Of a stretch of DNA of 64,000 bases, positions 1-7,698 are shown one piece after another. The stretch lies in NCBI RefSeq assembly GCF_023703415.1, contig NZ_JAGMTU010000002.1, positions 186,001-250,000 on the forward strand. Reading direction: 5' to 3'. Source of the DNA: Microbacterium sp. USTB-Y (GTDB lineage: Bacteria; Actinomycetota; Actinomycetes; Actinomycetales; Microbacteriaceae). Position numbers and translations under genes: made by a program. Numbering within the stretch: position 1 is the stretch's first letter; each line of letters opens with the position of its first letter. Below the pieces are notes generated by a model. That model was not told the origin of the DNA and did no database searches. It worked only from the letters and a program-made list of their open reading frames with translations.

Positions 1-196
1 CGAGCTGCCGGCCTCCGTCGTCCTCGAGGTCACCTACACCGAGCCCGGCCTGCAGGGCGACCGCTCCTCGGCGGGCACCAAGCCCGCGACCCTCGAGACC
101 GGCTACGAGATCCAGGTGCCGCTGTTCCTGGAGACCGGCACCAAGGTCAAGGTCGACACTCGCACGGGCGGCTACCTCGGCCGCATCAACGACTGA
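1..196 (+). CDS. efp: Elongation factor P, C-terminal part (5' end outside window)
   Basis: The frame is open from base 2 to the TGA at 194-196 and encodes the last 64 residues of elongation factor P. EF-P enters the ribosomal E site and relieves stalling at proline runs. The visible part is the final OB-fold domain, with the typical [16 protein letters not shown] stretch, then VPLFLETG and a C-terminal [11 protein letters not shown]. The modified loop lies upstream of the window. nusB follows only 3 bases later, the usual actinobacterial efp-nusB pair. The frame and family are clear; only the 5' end is missing. Confidence 0.95.
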   Translation, partial: ELPASVVLEVTYTEPGLQGDRSSAGTKPATLETGYEIQVPLFLETGTKVKVDTRTGGYLGRIND

Positions 197-199
197 CGC

Positions 200-610
200 G
201 TGGGCGCTCGGACCAAGGCGCGCAAGCGCGCCCTCGACATCCTCTTCTCCGCGGACGTGCGCGGTGACGACCTCGCGGTGACCCTGGCGGCCGAGGCCAA
301 GCGTGCGGCGGCCGAGCCCGCCCGCGAGGGATCCTGGCTGTACGGCCGCGAGATCGTGGACGGGATCATCGACCACCGCGACGAGATCGACGAGCAGATC
401 ACCACGCACAGCCGCGACTGGAAGCTCGAGCGGATGCCGGCCGTGGACCGTGCGCTGCTGCGCATCGGCGTGTGGGAGATCCTGCACAACGACGAGGTGC
501 CCACCGCCGTCGCGATCGACGAGGCCGTGGAGCTCGCGAAGGAGTTCTCCACCGACGAGTCCGGCGCGTTCGTGCACGGCGTGCTCGCGCGCGTCGCCCG
601 TTCCGCCTGA
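200..610 (+). CDS. nusB: Transcription antitermination factor NusB
   Basis: A 136-residue protein with a GTG start, the normal length for NusB. NusB pairs with ribosomal protein S10 and binds boxA RNA to support antitermination of rRNA operons. It begins with ARTKARKRALDILFSADVRG, the typical basic first helix. The later DWKLERMPAVDRALLRIGVWEI is the family signature, followed by PTAVAIDEAVELAKEFS. It lies 3 bases after efp and is probably cotranscribed and translationally coupled with it. A strong hairpin follows its stop codon. Confidence 0.96.
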   Translation: MGARTKARKRALDILFSADVRGDDLAVTLAAEAKRAAAEPAREGSWLYGREIVDGIIDHRDEIDEQITTHSRDWKLERMPAVDRALLRIGVWEILHNDEVPTAVAIDEAVELAKEFSTDESGAFVHGVLARVARSA

Positions 611-652
611 CCGGTCGCGCGACGTCCTCCCTCTTCGGACGTGTCCTTTCTT

Positions 653-696
653 CTTCGGGGCGCAGGAACCGGGTATTCCGGTCCTGCGCCCCGAAG
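653..696 (+). terminator. Hairpin after nusB, probable transcription terminator
   Basis: A long inverted repeat: left arm CTTCGGGGCGCAGG at 653-666 and right arm CCTGCGCCCCGAAG at 683-696. The inner bases extend the pairing with one bulge around a GTATT loop. No T-run follows, so it is either a hairpin-only actinobacterial terminator or a processing site. Its position between nusB and the accessory block fits the end of the efp-nusB unit. Confidence 0.55.
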
Positions 697-758
697 CGTC
701 TCCGGACGTTCCGAGGACGGGACTGCGGTGTCCGTAGCCCGCGCCAGGATGGGTCATC

Positions 759-3716
759 ATGAGTTCCGCTGACGCCGACGACTGGCGCGTCCTGCTGCCC
801 TCCGCCGCCGCACGCGGAGTTCCTCTGGCGCTCGGCGTCGAGTTGCGCCGCCGCGACAGGGCGGACTCCCGGCACTGGGGATCGCGCCCGCTGCGGACGG
901 CGACCGCGCGCGATCTGGCGAGGGATCCGGGCGAGCTGTTCCTCGCCGTCCGCCCGCTGCGCCGCAATGACGCCGACGACGCCTGGGTGCAATCCGACGC
1001 CGACTGGGACGCGGTGCGCCGCCCCGGGACGCGGTACGCCCCCGCGCACTCGCGCTGGTTCGCCGACCTGCTCAGCATCTCCCGGGACTCCCTGCTCTCC
1101 GGCACAGCAGGCGACTGGCTGCTGCTGGATCCGGTGGCCTCTCCGCTGCTGTGGCCGCACCTGGGCTCGGCGGCGGACGTCGGCATCCCGATGGTGCCCA
1201 CCGAGCGCGGCACCCGGCTGCGCTGGGCGGACGATGTCCGCATCGCGGTGGACCTGGCCGCGTCCCGGGGCGGTGGGCTGACCGTCGTCGCGTCGACGGT
1301 GGTCGACGGCGAAACGCTCGAGGGAGCGACGACCCGTCCCATCGGCTCCGGCGGCGTCTACGTCCACCGGGTGCTCGGCGCCGACATCGAGCTCGTGCTG
1401 GCACCGACGGCGCTCACGGACAGCACCCGCGCACTGCTCGCGTCCCCGGACGGCGTGAGCGTGGCGCCCGTCGACCGGGCGGTGTTCTTCCGGGAGGCGT
1501 ACCCGCTGCTGCGACGCGGTGCGGACGTCCGCGCGGGCGCCGGAGTGAGCCTGCCGGAGCCGCCGCGCCCGGTGCCGATGCTCATGCTCGACTTCCGCCC
1601 CGCCGATGTCGTGGCCTACGAACTGTGCTGGGACTATCCCGGCTACCGGCGCTTCCCCCTGGACGAGAGGGCCGCGGAGTCCGCGGTCCGCGACGGCGCC
1701 GCGGAGGCGCAGCGCCGTCCGGCGGTGATCGCGGATTGGACGGCGATCACCGGCCTGCCGTTCGCGCTCAGCGGCACACTCGGCGATGCCGACGCCGCCG
1801 AGTTCGTCGCGGTGTTCGCCCCCGCGCTGGAGGAGTGCGGGATCGTCGTCGAGCGCTCGGGCGTTCCCCGCGCCTATCCCGAGCTCACCGGCGACCCCGC
1901 GATCACCGTCAACGTCGTGGAGAGCACCGACCCCGATTGGCTCGACCTCGGCTTCGTGGTGCGCATCGACGGGCGCAGCATCCCGTTCGAGCCGCTGTTC
2001 CGCGCTCTCGCGCTGCGCCAGGGCAAGCTCAAACTCGTCGACAACACCTGGTTCTCCCTGCGGCACCCGGCGTTCGACCGGCTCAAGGAGCTCCTCGACG
2101 AGGCCGCCGAGCTCACCGAATGGGAGGCGGGACCGCGGATCCCGCGCACCCGGCTCGCGCTGTGGGAGGACTTCGAGGATCTCGCGGACGAGACGGTGTC
2201 GGCCCAGGGCTGGCGGGCGGCGGTGCAGACGCTGCGCGCCGATCCCGGCAGCGACGCCGTCCCGCTCCCGGCCGGCATCAGCGCAGAGCTTCGGCCCTAT
2301 CAGCACGAAGGCTTCACGCGCCTCGCCCGGCTCTGGCAGCACCGGCTGGGCGGGATCCTCGCCGACGACATGGGGCTCGGCAAGACGGTGCAGCTCCTGT
2401 CGCTCATCGCGCACGCCCGCGAGGAGGACGTCACGGGCGGCGGCCGGGATGCGCCGTGGCTGGTGGTCGCGCCGACCTCGGTGCTGCCGGTGTGGCGGCG
2501 CGAGGCGGAACGCTTCGCCCCGGGCCTGAAGGTCGTCGTCGCCGACCGCACCAGGGATGCCGCGGGCGTCGGCCTGGCGCCGCTCGTCGCCGGCGCAGAC
2601 GTCGTGATCACGTCGTACACGCTGCTCCGCCTCGATGCGGAGGAGTTCGCGGGGCAGCGCTGGGCCGGGGTGGTGCTGGACGAGGCGCAGCATGTGAAGA
2701 ACCCCGCCACGAAGCAGCACCAGGCGGTGGCGGCCCTCGACGCCCGGGCCGTGTACGCGGCCACCGGCACGCCGCTGGAGAACGGCCTGGCGGAGCTCTG
2801 GGCGATCCTGAGCCTCACGTCGCCGGGGCTGTTCCCCTCCGCCCGGAAGTTCCGCGAGGACTTCATCCAGCCGATCGAACAGGGCAAGGTGCCGGAGAAC
2901 GCCGAGGGTGCGCCCTACCGGCGCGCACGCATCGCGTTGCTGCGCCGGCGGATCCGGCCGTTCCTCATCCGCCGCACCAAGGAGCTGGTGGCGCCCGAAC
3001 TGCCCGCGCGCCAGGAGCAGGTGCTGCGCGTGGAGCTGAGCCCTGCGCACCGTCACCGCTACGACACCGTGCTGCAGCGCGAGCGGCAGAAGATCCTCGG
3101 CCTGCTGCCCGATCTCGATCGGCAGCGGTTCATCGTCTTCCGCTCGCTCACGATGCTGCGGATGCTGAGCCTCGCGCCGGTACTCATCGATCCGGACGAC
3201 ACCGGGGTCGCCTCGCGCAAGCTCGAGGAGCTCGCGGAGCGGCTCATCGAGCTGCGGGCGGAGGGCCATCGCGCCCTCGTCTTCAGCCAGTTCACCTCGT
3301 TCCTGGGGCTCGCCGCCGAGCGCCTGCGCCGTGCGGGGCTGCGGGTCTCCTACCTGGACGGATCCACGCGCGACCGCGACCGCGTGGTGCAGGAATTCCG
3401 CGACGGCGATCAGGATGCGTTCCTGCTCAGCCTCAAGGCCGGGGGCACCGGGCTCACCCTCACCGAGGCCGATTACGTGTTCCTGCTGGATCCCTGGTGG
3501 AACCCGGCGGCCGAGGCGCAGGCGGCCGATCGCGCGCATCGGATCGGCCAGATCCATCCGGTCTTCATCTACCGGATGATCGCAGCGGACACGATCGAGG
3601 AGAAGGTGCTCGCCCTGCAGCAGCGCAAGGCGCGGCTGTTCTCCGCCGTCCTCGACGACGAGGACCTGTTCGCGCAGCAGCTCACGGCCGACGACATCCG
3701 CGAGCTGCTGAGCTGA
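759..3716 (+). CDS. SNF2-family DNA-dependent ATPase / helicase-like protein
   Basis: A 985-residue SF2 ATPase of the bacterial SNF2 (RapA/HepA-like) group. These proteins translocate on double-stranded DNA and remodel protein-DNA or RNA-polymerase complexes. The N-terminal ~480 residues are the variable SNF2-associated region. The helicase core follows, with Walker A in GILADDMGLGKT (about 532-543), the motif II box DEAQ (641-644), and the C-terminal lobe ending in DPWWNPAAEAQAADRAHRIG (from residue 911). All core motifs are intact. The ATG has AGGA at 746-749; the same bases also give CAGGAT eight bases before the start, so a leaderless start is possible. It is unrelated to its neighbours and belongs to the accessory block between nusB and pyrR. 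Its biological role cannot be read from sequence. Confidence 0.9.
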   Translation: MSSADADDWRVLLPSAAARGVPLALGVELRRRDRADSRHWGSRPLRTATARDLARDPGELFLAVRPLRRNDADDAWVQSDADWDAVRRPGTRYAPAHSRWFADLLSISRDSLLSGTAGDWLLLDPVASPLLWPHLGSAADVGIPMVPTERGTRLRWADDVRIAVDLAASRGGGLTVVASTVVDGETLEGATTRPIGSGGVYVHRVLGADIELVLAPTALTDSTRALLASPDGVSVAPVDRAVFFREAYPLLRRGADVRAGAGVSLPEPPRPVPMLMLDFRPADVVAYELCWDYPGYRRFPLDERAAESAVRDGAAEAQRRPAVIADWTAITGLPFALSGTLGDADAAEFVAVFAPALEECGIVVERSGVPRAYPELTGDPAITVNVVESTDPDWLDLGFVVRIDGRSIPFEPLFRALALRQGKLKLVDNTWFSLRHPAFDRLKELLDEAAELTEWEAGPRIPRTRLALWEDFEDLADETVSAQGWRAAVQTLRADPGSDAVPLPAGISAELRPYQHEGFTRLARLWQHRLGGILADDMGLGKTVQLLSLIAHAREEDVTGGGRDAPWLVVAPTSVLPVWRREAERFAPGLKVVVADRTRDAAGVGLAPLVAGADVVITSYTLLRLDAEEFAGQRWAGVVLDEAQHVKNPATKQHQAVAALDARAVYAATGTPLENGLAELWAILSLTSPGLFPSARKFREDFIQPIEQGKVPENAEGAPYRRARIALLRRRIRPFLIRRTKELVAPELPARQEQVLRVELSPAHRHRYDTVLQRERQKILGLLPDLDRQRFIVFRSLTMLRMLSLAPVLIDPDDTGVASRKLEELAERLIELRAEGHRALVFSQFTSFLGLAAERLRRAGLRVSYLDGSTRDRDRVVQEFRDGDQDAFLLSLKAGGTGLTLTEADYVFLLDPWWNPAAEAQAADRAHRIGQIHPVFIYRMIAADTIEEKVLALQQRKARLFSAVLDDEDLFAQQLTADDIRELLS

Positions 3717-3815
3717 ATCCGCTCCTTCATTGCGATCCCGGTTAAGCACGGTCCGTCTCCAGGTCGCTCGCGAGCCTCCCCGGTAGGATCGACAGGTCCA
3801 CACAGGAGGAGAAGC

Positions 3816-5396
3816 ATGCGGATCACGGGACTCGGACACGCCGGGATGTTCATCGAGACGGCCGGCGGGAACATCATCTGCGACCCCGTGCTCGGTCCGT
3901 CGTTCTACGGATCCTGGTTCCCGTTCCCGGACAACCGCGGTCTCGACTGGGAGCGGCTCGGGCGGGAGGCGGACTTCCTCTACGTGTCGCACCGGCACCG
4001 CGACCACTTCGATCCGCGCCTCCTGGAGCGCTACATCCGCAAGGACATCGAGGTGCTGCTGCCGGAGTACCCGACGGACGACCTCGAGCGGGATCTCCGC
4101 GCGCTCGGGTACGACAACATCACGTACGCGCCGGCGGGGGAGATCATCGAACGCGGCGAGCTGAAGATCATGATCACGCCGCTGCGCGCCCCCAGCGACG
4201 GACCGATCGGGGACTCCTCGCTGAGCGTCGACGACGGCTCCGGCTCGGTGCTGAACCAGAACGACTCCCACCCGCTCGACCTCGAGAGCCTGCTGAAGTT
4301 CGGCAAGCCGGACGCGTACTTCACCCAGGTCTCGGGCGCGATCTGGTGGCCCATGGTCTACGACCTGCCGCTGGACGCCAAGCAGAACTTCGCGCGCCTC
4401 AAGCGCGAGGCGCAGAACAAGCGCGCGATGTACTACATCGAGAAGGTCGACGCGCCCCACGTGTTCCCGATGGCGGGCCCGCCCATGTTCCTGCGCGACG
4501 AGCTGTTCGACTTCAACGGCACCGGCCGCAACGGCGAGTCGATCTTCACGGACCAGAAGCAGTTCCTCGCCCACATGCACGAGCTCGCGCCGCAGTACGA
4601 CGGTCACCTGTTCGTGCCCGGGACGGTCGTGACCGTGGCGGATCGCACGGTCGCCTCCGTCGAGCAGACCCTGTACTCCGAGGAGGAGCTCCTCCACATC
4701 TTCGACGAGAAGTGGGACTACCTCGAGGAGCAGCGGGCGAGCCGTCAGCAGGAGCTACGCGACGAGGAGGCCCGGCGGGCTCCGGTCCTCCCGCCCGAGG
4801 AGATGCTCGCGGCGATCAAGGAGTGGTGGGAGCCGCTGCTCAAGAAGTCGCGCACCATCCGCCTCGGCGTCGGCGGCAACGTGCGCTTCCGGATCGGCGA
4901 CCTCGACATGGTGGTCGACTTCCCCCGGGCCAAGGTGCGCGAGTACGCGGGGGAGGAGTGCATCTACTGGTACACGATCCCTGCCGACCTGGTCTCGACG
5001 AACATCGCCGACCACGAGATCGACTGGTCCAACTCGATCTTCCTGTCGATGCAGTTCTCGGTGGGACGCAGCGGGAAGTTCAACGAGTTCCTCACGACGT
5101 TCCTCAAGTGCCTCTCGGTCGACCGTATCGAGTATGTCGAGAACTGGTATCAGGAGCAGACCGACCAGACCGAGGACGCCGAGATCGGCGACTGGGTCGT
5201 GCAGCGGCGCTGCCCGCATCTGCGCGCGGACCTCACCCGCACCGGCTCGGTCGACGAGGACGGCGTGCTCACCTGCAGCATGCACGACTGGAAGTGGGAT
5301 CTGAAGACCGGCCGATGCCTGTCGACGAGCGGTCACCCGATCCGGTCGGCGAAGCTCGATCCCGTCACGGAGGCGGCGCTGAGCGAAGCCCCCTGA
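3816..5396 (+). CDS. Metallo-beta-lactamase fold protein with C-terminal Rieske domain
   Basis: A 526-residue protein. Residues 1 to about 270 form an MBL fold resembling UlaG-type hydrolases and CMP-Neu5Ac hydroxylase (CMAH): MRITGLGHAGMFIE at the N-terminus and metal box H59-R-H61-R-D63-H64. Residues ~340-450 are a mixed region that I do not recognise. The C-terminus carries a Rieske [2Fe-2S] motif, C466-P-H468, then 18 residues, then C487-S-M-H490. CMAH combines the same two modules with the Rieske domain first, so the order here is swapped. This suggests an oxygenase or redox-linked hydrolase; the substrate is unknown. The start has a strong AGGAGGAG just upstream, and TAGGAT at 3783-3788 is a plausible -10. 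It stands alone in the nusB-pyrR insertion. Confidence 0.85.
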   Translation: MRITGLGHAGMFIETAGGNIICDPVLGPSFYGSWFPFPDNRGLDWERLGREADFLYVSHRHRDHFDPRLLERYIRKDIEVLLPEYPTDDLERDLRALGYDNITYAPAGEIIERGELKIMITPLRAPSDGPIGDSSLSVDDGSGSVLNQNDSHPLDLESLLKFGKPDAYFTQVSGAIWWPMVYDLPLDAKQNFARLKREAQNKRAMYYIEKVDAPHVFPMAGPPMFLRDELFDFNGTGRNGESIFTDQKQFLAHMHELAPQYDGHLFVPGTVVTVADRTVASVEQTLYSEEELLHIFDEKWDYLEEQRASRQQELRDEEARRAPVLPPEEMLAAIKEWWEPLLKKSRTIRLGVGGNVRFRIGDLDMVVDFPRAKVREYAGEECIYWYTIPADLVSTNIADHEIDWSNSIFLSMQFSVGRSGKFNEFLTTFLKCLSVDRIEYVENWYQEQTDQTEDAEIGDWVVQRRCPHLRADLTRTGSVDEDGVLTCSMHDWKWDLKTGRCLSTSGHPIRSAKLDPVTEAALSEAP

Positions 5397-5410
5397 ACGC
5401 GCGGGGTTCT

Positions 5411-5438
5411 GTACCACTCACGCGCCGAGCGGTACACT
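5411..5438 (+). promoter_or_regulatory. Toxin-antitoxin promoter and inverted-repeat operator
   Basis: An inverted repeat, GTACCACTC at 5411-5419 and GAGCGGTAC at 5427-5435 (one mismatch), overlaps a TACACT -10 hexamer at 5433-5438. The hexamer sits exactly six bases before the ATG at 5445, so the transcript is expected to start at the start codon. The position fits autorepression by the ribbon-helix-helix antitoxin, which is known for VapBC systems; the operator role is inferred. Confidence 0.6.
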
Positions 5439-5444
5439 GGACGC

Positions 5445-5702
5445 ATGGCCACCACACTCCCGCGCATCCAGGTGACGCAGACGCCCGAACTCGCCGCGGG
5501 ACTCGAACTGGCCGCGAAGGAATGGCCGGGGGCGTCCCGGTCGGAGCTCGTCGCACGACTGGCTGAGGCGGGAAGCGAGACCCTGGCGGCCAAGCGCGCG
5601 GCACGGAGGGCCGAACGGCGCAAGGTCCTGGAAGAGACCCGCGGCAAGTATGCCTATCCGCCGGGCTACCTCGAAGAGCTCCGCAAGGACTGGCCCGAAT
5701 GA
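5445..5702 (+). CDS. vapB: Antitoxin, ribbon-helix-helix type (VapB-like)
   Basis: A small 85-residue protein. The N-terminal ~40 residues (PRIQVTQTPELAAGLELAAK, then SRSELVARLAEAG) fit a ribbon-helix-helix DNA-binding fold. The C-terminal half is charged (AKRAARRAERRKVLEETRGK), as expected of the flexible segment that wraps and inhibits a toxin. The stop overlaps the toxin ATG (ATGA), so the two are coupled. A near-palindrome overlaps its promoter. The VapB label rests mainly on the partner being a PIN-domain protein. The mRNA is probably leaderless. Confidence 0.82.
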   Translation: MATTLPRIQVTQTPELAAGLELAAKEWPGASRSELVARLAEAGSETLAAKRAARRAERRKVLEETRGKYAYPPGYLEELRKDWPE

Positions 5703-6079
5703 TCGTCGTCGACGCGAACGTCATCATCGCGTTCTGGACGCCCGACGACGCGCACGCCGATGAGTCGATGGAGATCCTCGATACCGAGGAGGATCTGGTG
5801 CTGCACCCCGTCACGTTGGCGGAAACGCTGGTGTGGCCGGTGCGAGAGGGGCGCGAGGACGAGGCGGTGCAGGACATCGCCCGGTTGGGCGTGGAGCGCC
5901 ACGCGCCTCTCCTGGACGAACCGGTTCGCGTGGCGAGGCTCTGTGCCGAGTCCCGGCTCAAGCTGCCGGATGCCTTTGTGCTCGCGACGACGGAAGAGCT
6001 GGGTGCCACACTGGCGACGTTCGACCAGCGTCTTGCCGACGTCGCTCGTGAGCGTGGTGTGCCCGTGCTCGGCGCCTGA
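5699..6079 (+). CDS. vapC: PIN-domain ribonuclease toxin (VapC-like)
   Basis: A 126-residue PIN-domain protein. Acidic residues that would coordinate the catalytic Mg/Mn ions are in the right places: D5 in VVDANVIIAFW, E42 in VTLAETLV, D91 in LPDAFVLATT and D109 in ATFDQRLADVA. VapC toxins cleave tRNA or rRNA when released from their antitoxin. It starts inside the antitoxin stop codon (ATGA), which fixes the start and ensures co-translation. The active site is complete, so the toxin is predicted to be functional. It directly precedes the pyrR promoter. Confidence 0.88.
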   Translation: MIVVDANVIIAFWTPDDAHADESMEILDTEEDLVLHPVTLAETLVWPVREGREDEAVQDIARLGVERHAPLLDEPVRVARLCAESRLKLPDAFVLATTEELGATLATFDQRLADVARERGVPVLGA

Positions 6080-6089
6080 GCAAACCAGG

Positions 6090-6157
6090 TAGACTCGGTT
6101 CATACTTCAGAAGCAACCTTTAACACCGTCCCGTGAGGCGGAGAAGGGAGCCGGTGG
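6090..6157 (+). promoter_or_regulatory. pyr operon promoter and PyrR-binding leader
   Basis: TAGACT at 6090-6095 is a plausible -10, giving a leader of about 55 bases. The leader contains GTCCCGTGAGGCGGAGAAGG (6128-6147), which resembles the conserved PyrR-binding loop of actinobacterial pyr leaders. CACCG at 6124-6128 can pair with CGGTG at 6152-6156, enclosing the GAAGGGAG ribosome-binding site (6143-6150). No terminator/antiterminator pair is seen, so translational control by RBS occlusion, as proposed in mycobacteria, is more likely than attenuation. Confidence 0.6.
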
Positions 6158-6697
6158 ATGAGCGCACGCATCGTGCTGCAGGAAGCCGACATCAGGCGCG
6201 CCTTGACGCGCATCGCCCATGAGATCCTCGAGTCCAATCGAGGAGCGGAGGATCTGGTCCTCCTGGGCATCCCGACCCGCGGGGTCCCGCTCGCCGAGCG
6301 CCTCGCGCTGCTGATCACCGAGATCGCGCAGACCGCCGTCCCGGTCGGCTCGCTCGACGTGACGCTGTTCCGCGACGATCTCGCGAAGCATCCGACCCGG
6401 TCCCCGCACCGGACGGACATCCCCGCCGGCGGGATCGACGGCAAGACCGTCGTGCTCGTCGACGACGTGCTCTTCTCCGGACGCAGCATCCGCGCCGCGC
6501 TCGATGCGCTGCAGTCGATCGGGCGCCCGGCCGTGGTCCGGCTCGCGATCCTGGTCGACCGCGGGCACCGCGAGCTGCCGATCCGTCCCGACTTCGTCGG
6601 CAAGAACATCCCCTCGTCCCGCACCGAGCGGGTAAACGTGCGCCTGCGCGAGGACGACGGCGAGGAGTTCGTCTCGATCGAGGGAGGGGACGAATGA
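6158..6697 (+). CDS. pyrR: Bifunctional pyr operon regulator / uracil phosphoribosyltransferase PyrR
   Basis: A 179-residue protein, normal for PyrR. It binds pyr mRNA in response to UMP/UTP and can make UMP from uracil and PRPP. The PRPP-binding motif [20 protein letters not shown] is intact, and early residues [15 protein letters not shown] match the phosphoribosyltransferase fold. It is the first gene of the pyrimidine operon and overlaps pyrB by four bases (ATGA). The leader just upstream carries a likely PyrR-binding motif, so it probably controls its own operon. Confidence 0.95.
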   Translation: MSARIVLQEADIRRALTRIAHEILESNRGAEDLVLLGIPTRGVPLAERLALLITEIAQTAVPVGSLDVTLFRDDLAKHPTRSPHRTDIPAGGIDGKTVVLVDDVLFSGRSIRAALDALQSIGRPAVVRLAILVDRGHRELPIRPDFVGKNIPSSRTERVNVRLREDDGEEFVSIEGGDE

Positions 6698-7698
6698 GGC
6701 ACCTGCTCGACACGCGCACCCTGGCGCGCGAGGACGCCCTGCGGATCCTCGACATCGCCGAGGACATGGCGGACACGCAGTCGCGCGAGGTGAAGAAGCT
6801 GCCGACCTTGCGCGGCAAGACGGTCGTCAACCTCTTCTTCGAGGACTCGACCCGCACCCGCATCTCGTTCGAGGCCGCGGCCAAGCGCCTCTCGGCGGAC
6901 GTCATCAACTTCGCCGCGAAGGGATCGAGCGTCTCCAAGGGCGAGAGCCTCAAGGACACCGCGCAGACCCTGCAGGCGATCGGCGCGGACGCGGTGGTCG
7001 TGCGCCACCCGGCATCCGGAGCACCGCGCACCCTGGCCACGAGCGGGTGGATCTCCGCGGGTGTCGTCAACGCCGGCGACGGGACCCACGAGCACCCCAC
7101 CCAGGGCCTCCTCGACGCCTACACGATCCGAAAGCGCCGGTTCGGCGCGGACAGCCGCGGACGCGACCTCAGCGGCCTCCGGGTCGTCATCGTCGGCGAC
7201 GTGCTGCATTCGCGCGTCGCCCGGTCGAACGTCTGGCTGCTCTCGACGCTCGGTGCGGAGGTGACCCTGGTGACGCCGCCCACGCTCATCCCGCAGGATG
7301 TGAGCTCCTGGCCCGTGCGCGTGCTGTACGACCTCGACACGGCGCTGGCCGAGGAGCCGGACGCGGTCATGATGCTGCGGATCCAGCTCGAGCGCATGCA
7401 TGCCGCCTTCTTCCCCTCCGAGCGCGAGTACACGCGACGCTGGGGCCTGGACGCCGCCCGCCTGCGTCTCCTTCCCGACGATACGATCGTCATGCACCCC
7501 GGCCCGATGAACCGCGGTCTGGAGATCTCCTCCGAGGCCGCCGATTCCGCGCGCTCGACGGTGCTCGAACAGGTCGCCAACGGAGTCTCGGTGCGGATGG
7601 CCGCACTGTACATGCTGCTGGCCGGAGCCCCGGCGGGCCCTTCGACAGGCTCAGGGACCAGGACCGAGGACAACGAGATGAATCGAGGAGACCGATGA
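6694..7698 (+). CDS. pyrB: Aspartate carbamoyltransferase, catalytic chain
   Basis: A 334-residue enzyme that joins carbamoyl phosphate and aspartate, the committed pyrimidine step. The carbamoyl-phosphate loop [13 protein letters not shown] is intact, as are [12 protein letters not shown] and the C-terminal [11 protein letters not shown]. It is coupled to pyrR and pyrC by ATGA overlaps at both ends. The last ~25 residues (after YMLLAGAPA) are an unusual extension encoded partly by an imperfect palindromic element at 7638-7656, probably a later insertion that moved the stop codon. No regulatory pyrI is present, which is usual for this group. Confidence 0.96.
   Translation: MRHLLDTRTLAREDALRILDIAEDMADTQSREVKKLPTLRGKTVVNLFFEDSTRTRISFEAAAKRLSADVINFAAKGSSVSKGESLKDTAQTLQAIGADAVVVRHPASGAPRTLATSGWISAGVVNAGDGTHEHPTQGLLDAYTIRKRRFGADSRGRDLSGLRVVIVGDVLHSRVARSNVWLLSTLGAEVTLVTPPTLIPQDVSSWPVRVLYDLDTALAEEPDAVMMLRIQLERMHAAFFPSEREYTRRWGLDAARLRLLPDDTIVMHPGPMNRGLEISSEAADSARSTVLEQVANGVSVRMAALYMLLAGAPAGPSTGSGTRTEDNEMNRGDR
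7638..7656. repeat. REP-like imperfect palindrome inside the end of pyrB
   Basis: CCCTTCGACAGGCTCAGGG, with CCCT/AGGG ends around an asymmetric core. From memory, sequences of this TTCGACAAGCTCAGG type recur, often between genes, in many bacterial genomes. Here it lies in frame inside the pyrB 3' end and encodes part of its odd C-terminal tail. I saw only one copy in the window, so the repeat status rests on general knowledge. Confidence 0.45.

Noticed and set aside
399..4697. A 1432-codon open frame on the minus strand opposite nusB, the SNF2 gene and the MBL-Rieske gene
   Set aside because: Long antisense frames arise in GC-rich genes because stop codons are rare. Its product is low-complexity, rich in Arg, Glu and Val, and the + strand proteins are clear families.
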